A stretch of DNA of 64,000 nucleotides from Lewinellaceae bacterium (GTDB lineage: Bacteria > Bacteroidota > Bacteroidia > Chitinophagales > Saprospiraceae). The DNA lies in NCBI GenBank assembly GCA_016711435.1, contig JADJSY010000028.1, positions 27,913-91,912 of the forward strand. Reading direction: 5' to 3'. This document shows positions 1 through 8,454 of this stretch, piece by piece. Made by a program: the position numbers and the translations under genes. Each line of letters begins with the position of its first letter. The stretch's first letter is position 1. The notes beneath the pieces are model-generated. The model did no database searches, was not told where the DNA came from, and saw nothing but the letters and a program-made list of their open reading frames with translations.

Positions 1-30
1 ACACCGTAGATTACTCCGAAACATACACTT

Positions 31-133
31 TTGAACCAGGATTTACAGGATTAAAAAAGGATTACCAGGATTCCGCACCCCTGCCGAGCGCAAATCCTGG
101 TAATCCTTTTTAATCCTGTCAATCCCGGTTCAT
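31..133. repeat. Palindromic intergenic repeat, copy 1 (AACCAGGATT type)
   Basis: The left arm (31-75) reads TTGAACCAGGATTTACAGGA and onward; the right arm (93-133) is its near-perfect reverse complement. The arms are built from the word AGGATT repeated with small changes. A second copy lies at 326-430. The loop contains CCCCTGCCGAGCGC in both copies. Seen directly; a function as terminator or mobile repeat is inference. Confidence 0.85.
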
Positions 134-304
134 TCCTCCCCCGGCCTGCGGCCACCCCCTCCAAAGGGGGATAAGCTCCGCGTCCGGTCTCTCCAACTGA
201 ATTTAGCCAAATAATTTGTTCATTATCAAAGCCTTACATCATTCTATAAGGCCAAAGGCAGCGCCTATCCCCCTTTGGAGGGGGTGGCCGCAGGCCGGGG
301 GGAG
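134..304. repeat. REP-like inverted pair (CCCCCTCCAAAGGGGG core)
   Basis: Arms at 136-172 and 266-304 are inverse copies of a GC-rich unit holding GGCCTGCGGCCACCCCCTCC and AAAGGGGGATA; each arm contains its own small hairpin. The 90 bases between them are AT-rich and show no gene. With the copies at 31-133 and 326-430 this makes a nested repeat cluster downstream of the FGE-domain gene. No reading frame in 1-495 is convincing. Confidence 0.8.
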
Positions 305-325
305 GACAGCGCATGGGCGGCAAAG

Positions 326-430
326 TTTGAACCAGGATTTACAGAATTAAAAAGGATTACCAGGATTCCGCACCCCTGCCGAGCGCAAATCCTGGTAATC
401 CTTTTTTAATCCTGTAAATCCTGGTTCAAA
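326..430. repeat. Palindromic intergenic repeat, copy 2 (AACCAGGATT type)
   Basis: Second copy of the unit at 31-133, same orientation and loop, with one-base differences in the A and T runs. It ends about 65 bases from the stop codon of the FGE-domain gene (minus strand), so it could form the 3' end of that transcript. Confidence 0.85.
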
Positions 431-495
431 CTCCCGGCGGCTGCTCAGAGAACCGTTGCGCAGCAGGCTCCGTGCTCAGGAAGCGCAGGAGAGAC

Positions 496-625
496 CTACC
501 AACTGACTGGAAGGGCAGACAAGACGAGGCGGAAGCCGAAGGTCGTGCGGCCTGTCGCGGCGTGCGAGCGGGCCGAGGCGCGGCAGTACCGCGCGTTGTT
601 GCCCCAACTGCCGCCGCGTTTAACG
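496..625 (-). other. Candidate DGR variable region at the 3' end of an FGE-domain gene
   Basis: On the minus strand this stretch reads PDEGSLRVKRGGSWGNNARY, then a tail ending GRTTFGFRLV and a short end with stop TAG at 496-498. That is the conserved C-terminus of an FGE-sulfatase/C-lectin fold (RGGSW...FGFRLV). Between the two anchors many codons are NNC (GGC, AAC, AAC, TAC, GCC, CAC, GCC, GGC, TTC), as expected if AAC codons of a template repeat had been diversified at adenines. The region is much more GC-rich than its surroundings. No template repeat or reverse transcriptase lies in the window; if present they would be expected left of position 1. The FGE identity is well supported; the DGR role is inference. 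Confidence 0.5.
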
Positions 626-1489
626 CGGAGCGAGCCCTCATCCGGCCCTCGAGGATTCACGACTAAGGCAAATCTGTCTCATATTCACCATACCAATCCC
701 AACACCATTCCCAGGCATTGCCACTCATATCATACAAGCCCCAATTGGTTGGGCCTATAGTTTTTGGCCAGGAGAAGTATAAGAATAACCATCTTCACTG
801 CCGTTGTATTTGCATAAAAGCGCAACGAATCCTCTACAGATGTTCCCGCCCATTCCGTTCTGCCTTCGCCCCACCACCCGCTGCAAACTGCCATTCCGCC
901 TCTGTGGGCAGGCAGAAGCCATTCGCACCTTTTTGAATATCCACGGTATAGGATTCTGTAATCATCATCTTCGGGTTCTTCCCGACTTGTCAAAGTATTG
1001 TACACCGTATCGCGCCCTATTTGTTTGCTCACCCAATTTGCGTACAAACAGGCATCATACCAGGAAACGGATCTTGCCGGGATTTGTTTTTCCCAAAAGC
1101 CGCGCAACACGGGAAGTAATCATTTCCGCCCTTGCCAGTTTACGGTTTCCAAGGTGTAGAAGGCTATTTCCATCATGGCGAGGCCAACGGAATCGCGCAA
1201 TACGCCTAATTCTTCGGCGCTTTGCAGCGTTCGGTAAGCGGCGGCGTATTCCAAAGCCTTCACCTCTTTATCGGCTTCTTTAAGAAGATTAAAAACGGAT
1301 CTGACCGAAAGGCCTTGCGCGTTTCGCTGTTGTTGATTGGCTTCCAAGGTGGCTAATTCCGCGCGTTCTTTTTCCGTCCAACGCTTCCTTTGTTTTTCAG
1401 TTCCGCAAACCGGGTTTGTTCTTCGGCTAACAGTTGCCACCCAGCCACTCTGCCTTTTTCAGTGGCCCTGCGTTCAGCGGCTAAAGCGG
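496..1489 (-). pseudogene. Broken C-terminal part of the nSTAND1 gene: coiled coil and FGE/SUMF1 domain
   Basis: Continues the gene at 1490-3028 in changed frames. From right to left on the minus strand: a charged coiled-coil (DKQKKVADERSLAALAAERR), a helical TPR-like stretch (LLKEADKEVKALEYAAAYRT), then FGE pieces VSWYDACLYANW, GFCLPTEAEWQFAAGGG, WAGTSVEDSLRFYAN, GLYDMSGNAWEWCWDWYGEY and RGGSW...FGFRLV. These are in family order but in different frames, with at least six indels below 1110 and an in-frame TGA near 1110. The first part of a normal FGE domain (the GGxFxMG start and about 100 residues) is missing between NWQGRK and VSWYD. FGE-like domains in conflict proteins act as ligand-binding sensors rather than enzymes. 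Either real decay or poor local consensus. Confidence 0.7.
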
Positions 1490-3028
1490 CTAGGCTGCGC
1501 TCGTCGGCCACTTTTTTCTGTTTGTCCTGCATGCCCAGGTCTGCCACAAGGCCCAGCCCAGCAGCAGCAAAGCGCCGAGCGTAAAAAGAATATTCCGCTG
1601 CCGCGCTTTTTGTATTTTCTCGCGCTCCTTGCGCTGCGCCTCGGCTTCGGCCCGCAGCCGTTCCCGCTCTGCCGCTTCTTCTTCCGCGCGGCGGCGTTCA
1701 GCCTCTTCAATTTCGCGTTTTTTCTTCGCCGCCACCACGGGTTCCAGCAGGGTATCGTGGCTGAGTTCGTAGTTGTAGCCGCCGAGGGTATTGGGTTCGC
1801 GGCGCAGGAGGTAGGTTTTTTCTAGTTCCTGCAACAGATTGGCGGTGAGTCCCAATTTCCCGAAAGAAGCCAGCAGGGCGTCGCCGTCCACGCTCAGGCG
1901 GCGCTTGGTATCCGTGGCGGGGTCGTAGCGCACGAGGCCGTCTTCGATCAGCAGCCGCGCGGCGCGGCGGTTTTCTTCGGGCAGGTGGCTCAGGCGGCGC
2001 TCGTAATAAGCGCCGTACACCGCCTCAAAATCGGGTAAATCCGAGGCCGTTACGTCGGGCAGGCCGTCGGCGTCGCGGTCGGCAATTTCCCCGCCCGCCA
2101 CCATACTTTCGATGCTGTCGCAGAGGATTTGCAGTTGGAAAGCCTCCACGCCGCCGCGCTGCCCGGTATTGCTTTTGGTCAGGTCGGCCAGGATGCGCTC
2201 GATGGCGTCGGACTGGTAGGAAAAAGGCGGCGAAGCGAACACCCACTGGTCTTTGATGGAATGCATCGTAATCCGGCCTTCGCGCAGGTCGGGTCGCGGG
2301 TCCGTCAGCGCCGCCGGGCCGATGATGGCTTCCCGGGCCTGTTCGCGGCTCAGTGCCCGCAATTCGTAACGTTTGTGCAGGATGCCCGGCAACTGATCTT
2401 TCAACCTGTCCAGTTCGTGCAGCCGGTCGGAGCGCACGGCGAGCAGCACCCGCACTTCATTCGGGGCGGCCAGGGCGCGGCGTTGGTCACGGTCGAGGGT
2501 ACGCGCCAGTTCGCGCACGGCTTCGGGCAGTTCTTCATTTAGCAGTTCGGCTAATTGTTCCCGGAATGCCCGCTGTTGCTCTGCGGGATAGGAAAAAAAC
2601 TCTTCAAACTGGTCGAATACCAGCAAAAAGCCGCCGTGGGGAGCGCCAGTAGGCGCGCCGGTTTGTTTGAACTGCGTCCAGAGCGAGACGGGCAGTTGCT
2701 GCAAAAAAGACATCGCGGTATTCGGGCTGCCGCGTTCGGCGAGTTTCCGCAGCAGCGTTTCCACCGGCGAAAGGCTTTGTCCGGGCAGGTATTCGCCGAG
2801 CCGCACTTCGATGGGCAGCATGGTTCCGCGCAGCCGGGGCAACACGCCCGCATTCAGGATGGAGGATTTGCCGTAGCCGCTTTTACCAAACAACACGGAC
2901 AGTTTTTCCACCCGGATCAGGTCGCAGAGGTCCTGAATATCGCGGTCGCGGCCGAAAAACAGGGCCTGTTCATCGGCTTCAAAGGGTTTGACGCCCGGAT
3001 AGCGGTACACTACATGTTTCGTTTCCAT
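1490..3028 (-). CDS. nSTAND1-type NTPase of a conflict system, membrane-anchored (N-terminal, intact part)
   Basis: A STAND-class P-loop ATPase of the kind used as a signal switch in bacterial immunity and cell-death systems. Seen: Walker A GKSGYGKS at residues 48-55, Walker B FLLVFDQFEE around 134-143, the following LLAVRSDRLHEL sensor segment, a winged-helix-like region to about 420, a very charged EERRRAEEEAAERERLRAE helix, and a hydrophobic segment (ILFTLGALLLLGWALW) near 477-495. The last 14 residues are in a wrong frame; the gene continues at 496-1489. It starts 4 nt after the SIR2-EAD gene stop, so the two are probably translationally coupled. No effector domain of its own is seen, so the neighbour is the likely effector or adaptor. 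Family call firm, target unknown. Confidence 0.85.
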   Translation of the reverse strand: METKHVVYRYPGVKPFEADEQALFFGRDRDIQDLCDLIRVEKLSVLFGKSGYGKSSILNAGVLPRLRGTMLPIEVRLGEYLPGQSLSPVETLLRKLAERGSPNTAMSFLQQLPVSLWTQFKQTGAPTGAPHGGFLLVFDQFEEFFSYPAEQQRAFREQLAELLNEELPEAVRELARTLDRDQRRALAAPNEVRVLLAVRSDRLHELDRLKDQLPGILHKRYELRALSREQAREAIIGPAALTDPRPDLREGRITMHSIKDQWVFASPPFSYQSDAIERILADLTKSNTGQRGGVEAFQLQILCDSIESMVAGGEIADRDADGLPDVTASDLPDFEAVYGAYYERRLSHLPEENRRAARLLIEDGLVRYDPATDTKRRLSVDGDALLASFGKLGLTANLLQELEKTYLLRREPNTLGGYNYELSHDTLLEPVVAAKKKREIEEAERRRAEEEAAERERLRAEAEAQRKEREKIQKARQRNILFTLGALLLLGWALWQTWACRTNRKKWPTSAA

Positions 3029-3032
3029 GGCT

Positions 3033-4112
3033 TCAGAGTTGTTTGGCTATTTGCAAAACGCCGTCGCAGACCTGGTTGTATATCACATTCAGTTCGCGCA
3101 TTTCGCTGAGGCCTTTGGTTTTTTGTTCGTTCCACTGCTGGTATCGGGCGCTGATGAGCGTCGCCTCATCGGAAAAGTCCTTGCCTTTTGTCGCGTCGAT
3201 CAGGCGGGCAATGGCTTTGTCCAGTTTGCCTTTTTGCAAAAACGCCGTGATCTCCTGTCCGGCGGGCGTGTCGAGTTGGTTCACCGGGCGCAGCAAATCG
3301 GCCTCTTTAAAACTCTGGTGCAACTGGCTCAACAAATCAGCATCGTCGCCCAGAAACTTGATGCGAAACTGATTCAGCAAAAACGCCTCGGTGTCTTTTT
3401 CCTTGGGCAGCGGCGACTGCACGGCAAAACGCCGGGCGGCATTTTTTACATCCAACAGCCTCAGTATCAATTGGGTATGCCAGCGGTCGAATTGAAAACC
3501 CAGGAACAGGTAGGAGGTGGTGTCTTTCAGCCGGGCCATGAGTTTTTCGGGTAGTTTGGGTGCACCCAACATGCCTTCCAGCAGTCGGAACAGGTCGTCG
3601 TAATCCAGCACCAGCGTCGAAGGGCGCTCCACGCAGCCGCAAAGGTTGTAATACATGGGGATGCGCTCGCGCAGTGCGGTGCCGTCGGCTTCCGCGCCGT
3701 CAGGCATTTCAAACTCTTCCTGTTTGCGGGCGTCGAAAGTGGCGAAGCGGTTGGGCAGTCCGCAGGCAAAACTCAGGTCGCGCAAAAAAGTATCGGGATT
3801 CACCGAAAGCACCAGCGAAAAGGGAATTTCCACGATCTGCCGAAGCGTTGTTTCCGGCGGATGCAGGTCTTTGTACTGGAACTGCACTTCGTCCTGCATT
3901 TCCGGTTTGTCGTCGGGGTTTTTGAGCAGGAAAAAGCCGTCGCGTTCGTAGTATGCGGCAATTTGTTCGCCGAAGGTGTCCATCAGTCGCTGCCGGATGT
4001 ACGACTGTATGGATTGGCCCTCGATCTGGAATATTTCAGGCCCCAACACCAGGGCGCATTTCCCGGATTTAATGTCGGCCATCAGGCGCTGGAGGTCTGC
4101 GGATGGTAGCAT
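3033..4112 (-). CDS. SIR2-like domain protein with C-terminal EAD11-type adaptor
   Basis: 359 residues. The N-terminal ~270 resemble the SIR2-like (SIR2_2) fold of prokaryotic conflict systems: a glycine turn ALVLGPEIF at 20-28, LVLSVNPDTFL at 100-110 in place of the TTNYD strand, YYNLCGCVERPSTLVLDYDD around 154-173, and SYLFLGFQFDRWH at 200-212. The His of the usual LHG motif is Cys (NLCG), so NAD+ cleavage is uncertain. Residues about 287-357 (ITAFLQKGKLDKAIARLI, then ISARYQQWNEQKTKGLSEMR) match the EAD11 type of effector-associated adaptor helices. First gene of a two-gene unit with the nSTAND1 ATPase. Expected role: effector or adaptor recruited when the STAND protein is triggered; this is inference from the family. 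Confidence 0.75.
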   Translation of the reverse strand: MLPSADLQRLMADIKSGKCALVLGPEIFQIEGQSIQSYIRQRLMDTFGEQIAAYYERDGFFLLKNPDDKPEMQDEVQFQYKDLHPPETTLRQIVEIPFSLVLSVNPDTFLRDLSFACGLPNRFATFDARKQEEFEMPDGAEADGTALRERIPMYYNLCGCVERPSTLVLDYDDLFRLLEGMLGAPKLPEKLMARLKDTTSYLFLGFQFDRWHTQLILRLLDVKNAARRFAVQSPLPKEKDTEAFLLNQFRIKFLGDDADLLSQLHQSFKEADLLRPVNQLDTPAGQEITAFLQKGKLDKAIARLIDATKGKDFSDEATLISARYQQWNEQKTKGLSEMRELNVIYNQVCDGVLQIAKQL

Positions 4113-4270
4113 TTGGCTGGTTTACGTTTTGTTTGGGGTAAAAAATAGGAAGATGAAAAGTATCATTTACCCGACCAGGTTGGGGTGGGGGGTTAAGCAT
4201 TTTTCGGGAAATAACCAGTATTGATTTAGACGTATTTATGGCAATCCATCGAAACGCCGGGGGGCAGGCT

Positions 4271-4670
4271 TGATTGAAGTTTCTAATAAAACGGCATTAA
4301 ATGGGGAAATTTAAAACCCCGGATGTAATCCCGGTAGTCTCCATGCTCTATACCTTGCTGCCGGCTGAAGCCGGAGTTATTGATAAAGCGTTTTGAGTCC
4401 ATCAACATCTAGCGGCTGGTATCCCAATGACCATCGACCCCTGCCAACTGCAGTTGAAATCAGCGATAACTGGGTCAATCAAAAGTGACGGCGGCTTACC
4501 TATCATTAACCATCGGCTGAATGCCGGGAGCCTTAGTCCCTCAGCGATTTGGATCAAGGTCAATTGTTGGTTTATATCAATAACCATCTGCTTCCGCCGG
4601 TGGTTAGTCAACAAATGCTTATAGGGGTTTTAACCCCATTTAATGCCGTTTTATTTAGAAACCTCAATCA
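4271..4670. mobile_element. 400-bp element bounded by ~48-bp inverted repeats
   Basis: Arms 4271-4320 and 4624-4670 are inverted copies containing TTCTAATAAAACGGCATTAA and ATGGGG; they differ by a few bases and a small indel. The interior holds no convincing gene (a 70-codon frame at 4402-4614 has no recognisable motif). Size and ends suggest a MITE-like or degenerate element. The rest of the gap 4113-4893 contains a short repeat word (CCCGACGGCCTGAAGGCCGT, 4715-4734) that recurs inverted near 11535, and AT-rich sequence before the next gene. Confidence 0.6.
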
Positions 4671-4893
4671 GGGCGCATGCTGAAGATATTCGTCAGGGCA
4701 TAAATGCCCCTTGTCCCGACGGCCTGAAGGCCGTGCCACCGCAACACCCCCCCACCTCTCTTTGCACAATCCCCGGACAATAACGGCCCTATATTTTCCC
4801 CCACACGCCGAACCCCAACTAATTACTCTATTATTGCGTCTTTTTGAAAAATTACCAAATAAGAACATTTGATTTTTATCCGATTCAGCATAA

Positions 4894-7326
4894 ATGACGC
4901 GATTTTTACTACTTACTGATGCACGCCGCCTGAGCCTGTTGATTCTTTTTTTTCCTGTCATGCTCGCCGCGCAAACACCCTGCTATTTTATGCCCAAGGT
5001 GACGGATTCCCAGACCGGTGAAGCCCTGATCGGCGCTTCCCTGAAAATGGACGGAGCGGAAACCAGCATGTCGACCGACTCGCTGGGAGAACTCAAGATA
5101 CCGGTCACCTGCGCGGAACACACGGTCAGGTTTCAATTGCTGGGGTACAAGCCGTTTTCCCGAAAAGTCGTCGTCAAAGGTCAAGCGGTCGTTGCCATCG
5201 AAATGGAGAACATCGCCACGCAGATCGAAGAAGTGGTGGTCAGTTCGCAGGGCGCCAACCGAACGATGGAAACGCCTGCGCTGGGCGTCAGTATGCTGAA
5301 CATGAAAGCGGTGCAGAAACTGCCGCCCGCCGCCGGGGAAGTCGATATTTTACGCGGCATTCAAACGCTGCCGGGCATTTCCGCCGTGGGTGAAGGCGCC
5401 AACGGCGTCAATATCCGGGGCGGAGCGGTGGATCAGAATTTGATCCTGTTAGACAATATGCCGGTGTTCAACCCTACCCACCTGCTTGGCCTTTTTTCGC
5501 TGTTTCCAACGGACGCGATCCGGGAAATGCAGATTTACAAAGGCTCCATTCCGGCGCGCTACGGAGGCCGCACTGCCGGTGTGCTCGATGTAAAAATGAG
5601 CGAACCCAATGCGGAAAAATTCAAAATGAAAGGTGGTATCGGACTCATTTCCAACAGGTTACACGCTGAAATACCGATTGTAAAGGAAAAAATAGCCTGG
5701 ATGACTTCCGCCCGGTTTTCCTTCAACGAGTACCTGATTAATTTTTACAACAAGGCCTTAGTCGGCACTTTTGCCAAAAAGGTGATTCCCAACAACAAAC
5801 CCGTTTTTTTCGACCTGGCGAATAAAATCACCTGGCGGCCAACGAACCGGGACAATATTTCATTCACCAGTTATATCAGCCACGACTCCTACCGGGTCGA
5901 TTCTTTGTTCGGCATTGCCAATATTATTCCCCGGCAATCGACCATGCAATACGGGCACAACAACCTGGCACTGCGCTGGAACCACAATTATTCGGATCAA
6001 CTCAACCTCAATGTGCTGGCTGTCCAGTCGCTGTACAATACCAGCACAAGAGCGTCGGACGAAAAAGCGGGATTCGATTTTGACACCCGGCTCCGCTACC
6101 ACAACGCTAAAGCGGAACTGACCTACGCGCCCGATGCCAAACAGCGCATCAACGTGGGCGCCTCCATCACGCGCTACGGCATCAGCCCCGCCGAACTGCA
6201 ACCGCGTGAAGGCTCATCCGTATCCACGGTGCTGCTGCCCGATGAGCAGGCCTGGGAAATGGCGGTTTTTATTTCCGATGAATACGAACTGAGCGACCGG
6301 CTGCTCATCGAACCCGGCCTGCGCTATGTCAATTACTGGAACATGGGGCCGCTGGCAGTGCCCGTTTTTTCGGAGGAAACGCCGAAAACGCCGGGCAGCG
6401 TGCTGGACTATGTCGCCCTGGGCAACGGCGCCGTGGAATCGCATTACGGCAGGGTGGAACCGCGTCTGGCGTTGCGGTACAAACTCAACAATCAAAGTTC
6501 GGTCAAGGTGGGTTACAACCGGATGAACCAGTTTTTACAGATCATCGCCAACAACACTACCCCACTCCCGAACGCCCGCTGGAAAACCTCCAACCGCTAC
6601 GTGCCGCCCGCGCAAAGCGACCTGTTTTCCGCCGGTTATTTCCGCGATACCCGCAACCGGATGTGGGAATGGTCGGTGGAAGGATACTACCGCCGGCAGG
6701 GTTCTATTTACGATTACCTGAACGGAGCCGAACTCGCCATCAATCCGATTGTGGAGACCCAATTGCTGACAGGTTCGGCCAAAGCGTACGGCGCCGAATT
6801 GTTTATCAACAAAAAGAAAGGTGTGATGACGGGCTGGCTGAGTTATACCTATGCCCGCAGTTTTCAGCAAATTACCGGTGATTTCCCGGCCTTGCAACAA
6901 CTCAACGGCGGCGACTGGTTTCGCACAAACATAGATAAACCGCACACACTCAATGTGTTGCTGAATTTTCAATCCGACCGGCACAATGCCATTTCCTTTA
7001 CGTTTGTGTACAGCACCGGACGGCCATATACCGCGCCGGTCAGTTTTTACCAAAACGGATTCAATATCGTCCCGGTGTACACGGATCGCAACAACGCCCG
7101 TATTTCAGACTACCACCGACTCGACTTTTCCTGGACGATTAACAATCCTTCCATGAAAGATCGCAAATGGGAAAGTTCCTGGATCGTCACCGTTTACAAC
7201 CTGTACGGCCGCAAAAATGCGTTTTCGTATTTTTTCAATCCCAACCTGGAGTCTTTTCAACCTTTCAAAGTGAGCGTGTTTCCCACGCCGCTGTTTTCGC
7301 TGACCTACAATTTTAAATTTGAATAA
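4894..7326 (+). CDS. TonB-dependent outer-membrane receptor with carboxypeptidase-regulatory-like domain
   Basis: 810 residues. Signal peptide ending near LILFFPVMLAAQ, then a carboxypeptidase-regulatory-like Ig domain (about 30-112; DSQTGEALIGASLKMDGAET), a plug domain (about 120-235; GEVDILRGIQTLPGI, GVNIRGGAVDQNLILLDNMP, ARYGGRTAGVLDVKM), and a C-terminal barrel ending in aromatic YNFKFE. Receptors of this class import a ligand across the outer membrane using TonB energy. It overlaps the following DUF4249 lipoprotein frame, and this pair is a standard Bacteroidota arrangement in which the lipoprotein is the surface partner. Substrate cannot be read from the sequence. Confidence 0.9.
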   Translation: MTRFLLLTDARRLSLLILFFPVMLAAQTPCYFMPKVTDSQTGEALIGASLKMDGAETSMSTDSLGELKIPVTCAEHTVRFQLLGYKPFSRKVVVKGQAVVAIEMENIATQIEEVVVSSQGANRTMETPALGVSMLNMKAVQKLPPAAGEVDILRGIQTLPGISAVGEGANGVNIRGGAVDQNLILLDNMPVFNPTHLLGLFSLFPTDAIREMQIYKGSIPARYGGRTAGVLDVKMSEPNAEKFKMKGGIGLISNRLHAEIPIVKEKIAWMTSARFSFNEYLINFYNKALVGTFAKKVIPNNKPVFFDLANKITWRPTNRDNISFTSYISHDSYRVDSLFGIANIIPRQSTMQYGHNNLALRWNHNYSDQLNLNVLAVQSLYNTSTRASDEKAGFDFDTRLRYHNAKAELTYAPDAKQRINVGASITRYGISPAELQPREGSSVSTVLLPDEQAWEMAVFISDEYELSDRLLIEPGLRYVNYWNMGPLAVPVFSEETPKTPGSVLDYVALGNGAVESHYGRVEPRLALRYKLNNQSSVKVGYNRMNQFLQIIANNTTPLPNARWKTSNRYVPPAQSDLFSAGYFRDTRNRMWEWSVEGYYRRQGSIYDYLNGAELAINPIVETQLLTGSAKAYGAELFINKKKGVMTGWLSYTYARSFQQITGDFPALQQLNGGDWFRTNIDKPHTLNVLLNFQSDRHNAISFTFVYSTGRPYTAPVSFYQNGFNIVPVYTDRNNARISDYHRLDFSWTINNPSMKDRKWESSWIVTVYNLYGRKNAFSYFFNPNLESFQPFKVSVFPTPLFSLTYNFKFE

Positions 7327-7399
7327 GATGCATCGCCCTTTATATACTGAGGCCCTGTTGTTGCCTCATTCCCCATTCCTCATTCCTCATTCCTCAAAA

Positions 7400-8452
7400 A
7401 TGCGTTGCCCTTTACTTACGGCGGTCCTGCTGTTGCTGCTGAATGCCTGTCAATACCCGGTCGATTCCTCTGCCTTGCCCGATCTGAAACAATTCCTCGT
7501 GATCGATGCGGAGTTGACGGAAAATTACGGAAAAGTGCAGGTCAACTATACCCTGACGGATGTGAATTCGCAGGGCGCTTACTTGTTTCCGCCGCCGCCC
7601 GCCAATGCCTACGCGTATGTGCTGGATAGCCAGGGAAACCGGACGGATTTTGCTATCGACGGAAGCCTCAACACCACTTTTCAGGGCGTGGTGGGCGAAA
7701 CGTATCGTTTATTCGTTTTCGCAGATGGCAAAACATACGAATCGAAACCGGAAACCATGCCTGCCTGCCCGGAACTGGATTCGCTTTCGGTCATTTTTTC
7801 ACAGGAGAATACCCGTTCGCCAAACGACCTGTCCTACTACGGATTCGATGTGTACGCCCAGGCAAGCGATATTCCGAATCAGAACAATTATTACCAGTGG
7901 GACTGGATTCATTACGAAAAGGCCATAGGTTGCGAAGTGGTGCAGGAATTCGGAAGGGATGTCATCTACCCCTGCGATCCGAGCGATTGCTGGAATATTA
8001 CCTACAACACCCGCATCGTGGTGCAGTCCGATCAACTGCGCGACGGGCAGCCCTTGGCCCATAAAGTGGTGCGTGTGCCCTTCGCCACGCCGCCCAAAAA
8101 ATACTATTTGCGGGTGGAACAACGCGCCATCACACCTTCCGTTTTTGCATACCTGCAATCGCTGCAAACGCAAACGCAAAATGTCGGCTCCATTTTCGAC
8201 ATTCCCGCCCAGACCCGCTTCAATCCCAATGTGTACAACGCAGAAAACCCGGACGAGCAAATCCTGGGGGTTTTCAGCGTTTTTTCTTACCGTAGCAAAG
8301 TTATTTACATCGACCGTTCGCAGGAAATCAATGGGATAAAAGCCAAAATTGCCAAAATCAGTCCGCCCTACACCAGCGACCCGTTTGCGTCGTCGCCCTG
8401 TGTGGAGTCGTTGTATAGGACACAGGTGCGGCCGGAAGGGTGGCAGGATTAG
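7400..8452 (+). CDS. DUF4249 family lipoprotein, partner of the upstream TonB receptor
   Basis: A lipoprotein with lipobox LLLLNAC at the start (cysteine near residue 17), followed by QYPVDSSALPDLKQFLVIDA, a typical DUF4249 opening, and an Ig-like repeat region with long tyrosine-rich segments (YYQWDWIHYEKAIGC). I chose ATG at 7400 because it gives a clean lipoprotein signal peptide; the longer frame from 7319 would add 27 residues encoded by a CATTCCTCATTCC low-complexity repeat. Co-directional with the TonB receptor and probably co-transcribed. Known as a Bacteroidota outer-membrane family of unknown exact role, assumed to bind the receptor's ligand. Confidence 0.85.
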   Translation: MRCPLLTAVLLLLLNACQYPVDSSALPDLKQFLVIDAELTENYGKVQVNYTLTDVNSQGAYLFPPPPANAYAYVLDSQGNRTDFAIDGSLNTTFQGVVGETYRLFVFADGKTYESKPETMPACPELDSLSVIFSQENTRSPNDLSYYGFDVYAQASDIPNQNNYYQWDWIHYEKAIGCEVVQEFGRDVIYPCDPSDCWNITYNTRIVVQSDQLRDGQPLAHKVVRVPFATPPKKYYLRVEQRAITPSVFAYLQSLQTQTQNVGSIFDIPAQTRFNPNVYNAENPDEQILGVFSVFSYRSKVIYIDRSQEINGIKAKIAKISPPYTSDPFASSPCVESLYRTQVRPEGWQD

Positions 8453-8454
8453 AA

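Noticed and set aside
426..641. 71-codon minus-strand frame, Ala/Arg/Ser-rich
   Set aside because: It is another frame over the FGE C-terminus (496-625), where a different frame gives a real conserved domain.
1..4112. DGR reverse transcriptase or template repeat inside the window
   Set aside because: Looked for an RT frame and for a near-copy of 496-625; none seen, so only the variable-region side is proposed.
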